Positions 64,000 to 64,000 of a stretch of DNA of 64,000 nucleotides are shown in pieces. Made by a program: the position numbers and the translations under genes. The notes under the pieces are model-generated. The model had not been told where the DNA came from and did no database searches. It saw nothing but the letters and a program-made list of their open reading frames with translations. How positions within the stretch are numbered: the stretch's first letter is position 1; each line of letters opens with the position of its first letter. Source of the DNA: Acanthochromis polyacanthus (lineage: Eukaryota; Chordata; Actinopteri; Pomacentridae); the NCBI RefSeq assembly GCF_021347895.1, contig NC_067120.1, forward strand, positions 18,585,361 through 18,649,360, in the 5' to 3' direction.

Positions 64000-64000
64000 C

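Overview
The window is nuclear DNA of a ray-finned (teleost) fish. It holds compact introns, Tc1/mariner, L2, L1 and Penelope-type retroelements, tRNA-headed SINEs, lectins of the fish collectin type and an IFITM gene. Every gene family call rests on motifs and reading frames in this sequence; no database search was possible.

Region 1 (1 to about 15,300) is a nearly complete Maverick/Polinton of the type also called adintovirus. Its left end lies outside the window. Rightward genes: a spliced Pro/Ser/Gln-rich leader gene (two introns), a protein-primed-type family B DNA polymerase carrying four 51-residue repeats, an FtsK/HerA-like packaging ATPase and two small virion-type proteins. Leftward genes converge on them at a shared poly(A) region near 7,850: adenain-like protease, double-jelly-roll major capsid protein, a basic core-like protein, minor capsid (penton-like) protein, integrase with chromodomain, then three accessory proteins of unknown function. 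One of the three has a weak Bcl-2/BH1-like segment. Almost all frames are open, so the copy is young or constrained. The right flank is a 27/37-bp minisatellite.

Region 2 (15,300-18,480) holds a broken copy of a repetitive fish gene, a SINE and unassigned sequence.

Region 3 (18,479-46,760) is a tandem cluster of three leftward collectin (mannose/hexose-binding-lectin-like) genes. Each has a signal peptide plus collagen exon, a second collagen exon ending in a Cys, a neck exon and a C-type lectin exon, with matching splice phases. All three lectin domains keep a QPD motif but have W-K-V where the calcium ligands W-N-D are expected. Gene 1's last intron contains a Penelope-like element with long inverted ends, two hammerhead-ribozyme motifs and a 13-bp target duplication. 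Gene 2's last intron contains a mariner-type MITE. Gene 3's last intron has grown to about 10.8 kb through nested insertions: Tc1 remnant, a jockey/CR1-type LINE split by an L1-type LINE that is itself split by a MITE, a second copy of that MITE, and a hAT remnant.

Region 4 (46,760-64,000) is an IFITM locus with one apparently intact two-exon gene (58,907-59,716, leftward) and two broken exon-2 copies. Flanking sequence is duplicated around them, including a direct duplication of at least 1.4 kb (56,815-58,270 and 62,180 to the window end). A P-element/THAP-type MITE, an L2 LINE, SINEs and small MITEs lie between. Collectins and IFITMs are both innate-immunity families; here they lie side by side as small tandem arrays in repeat-rich DNA.
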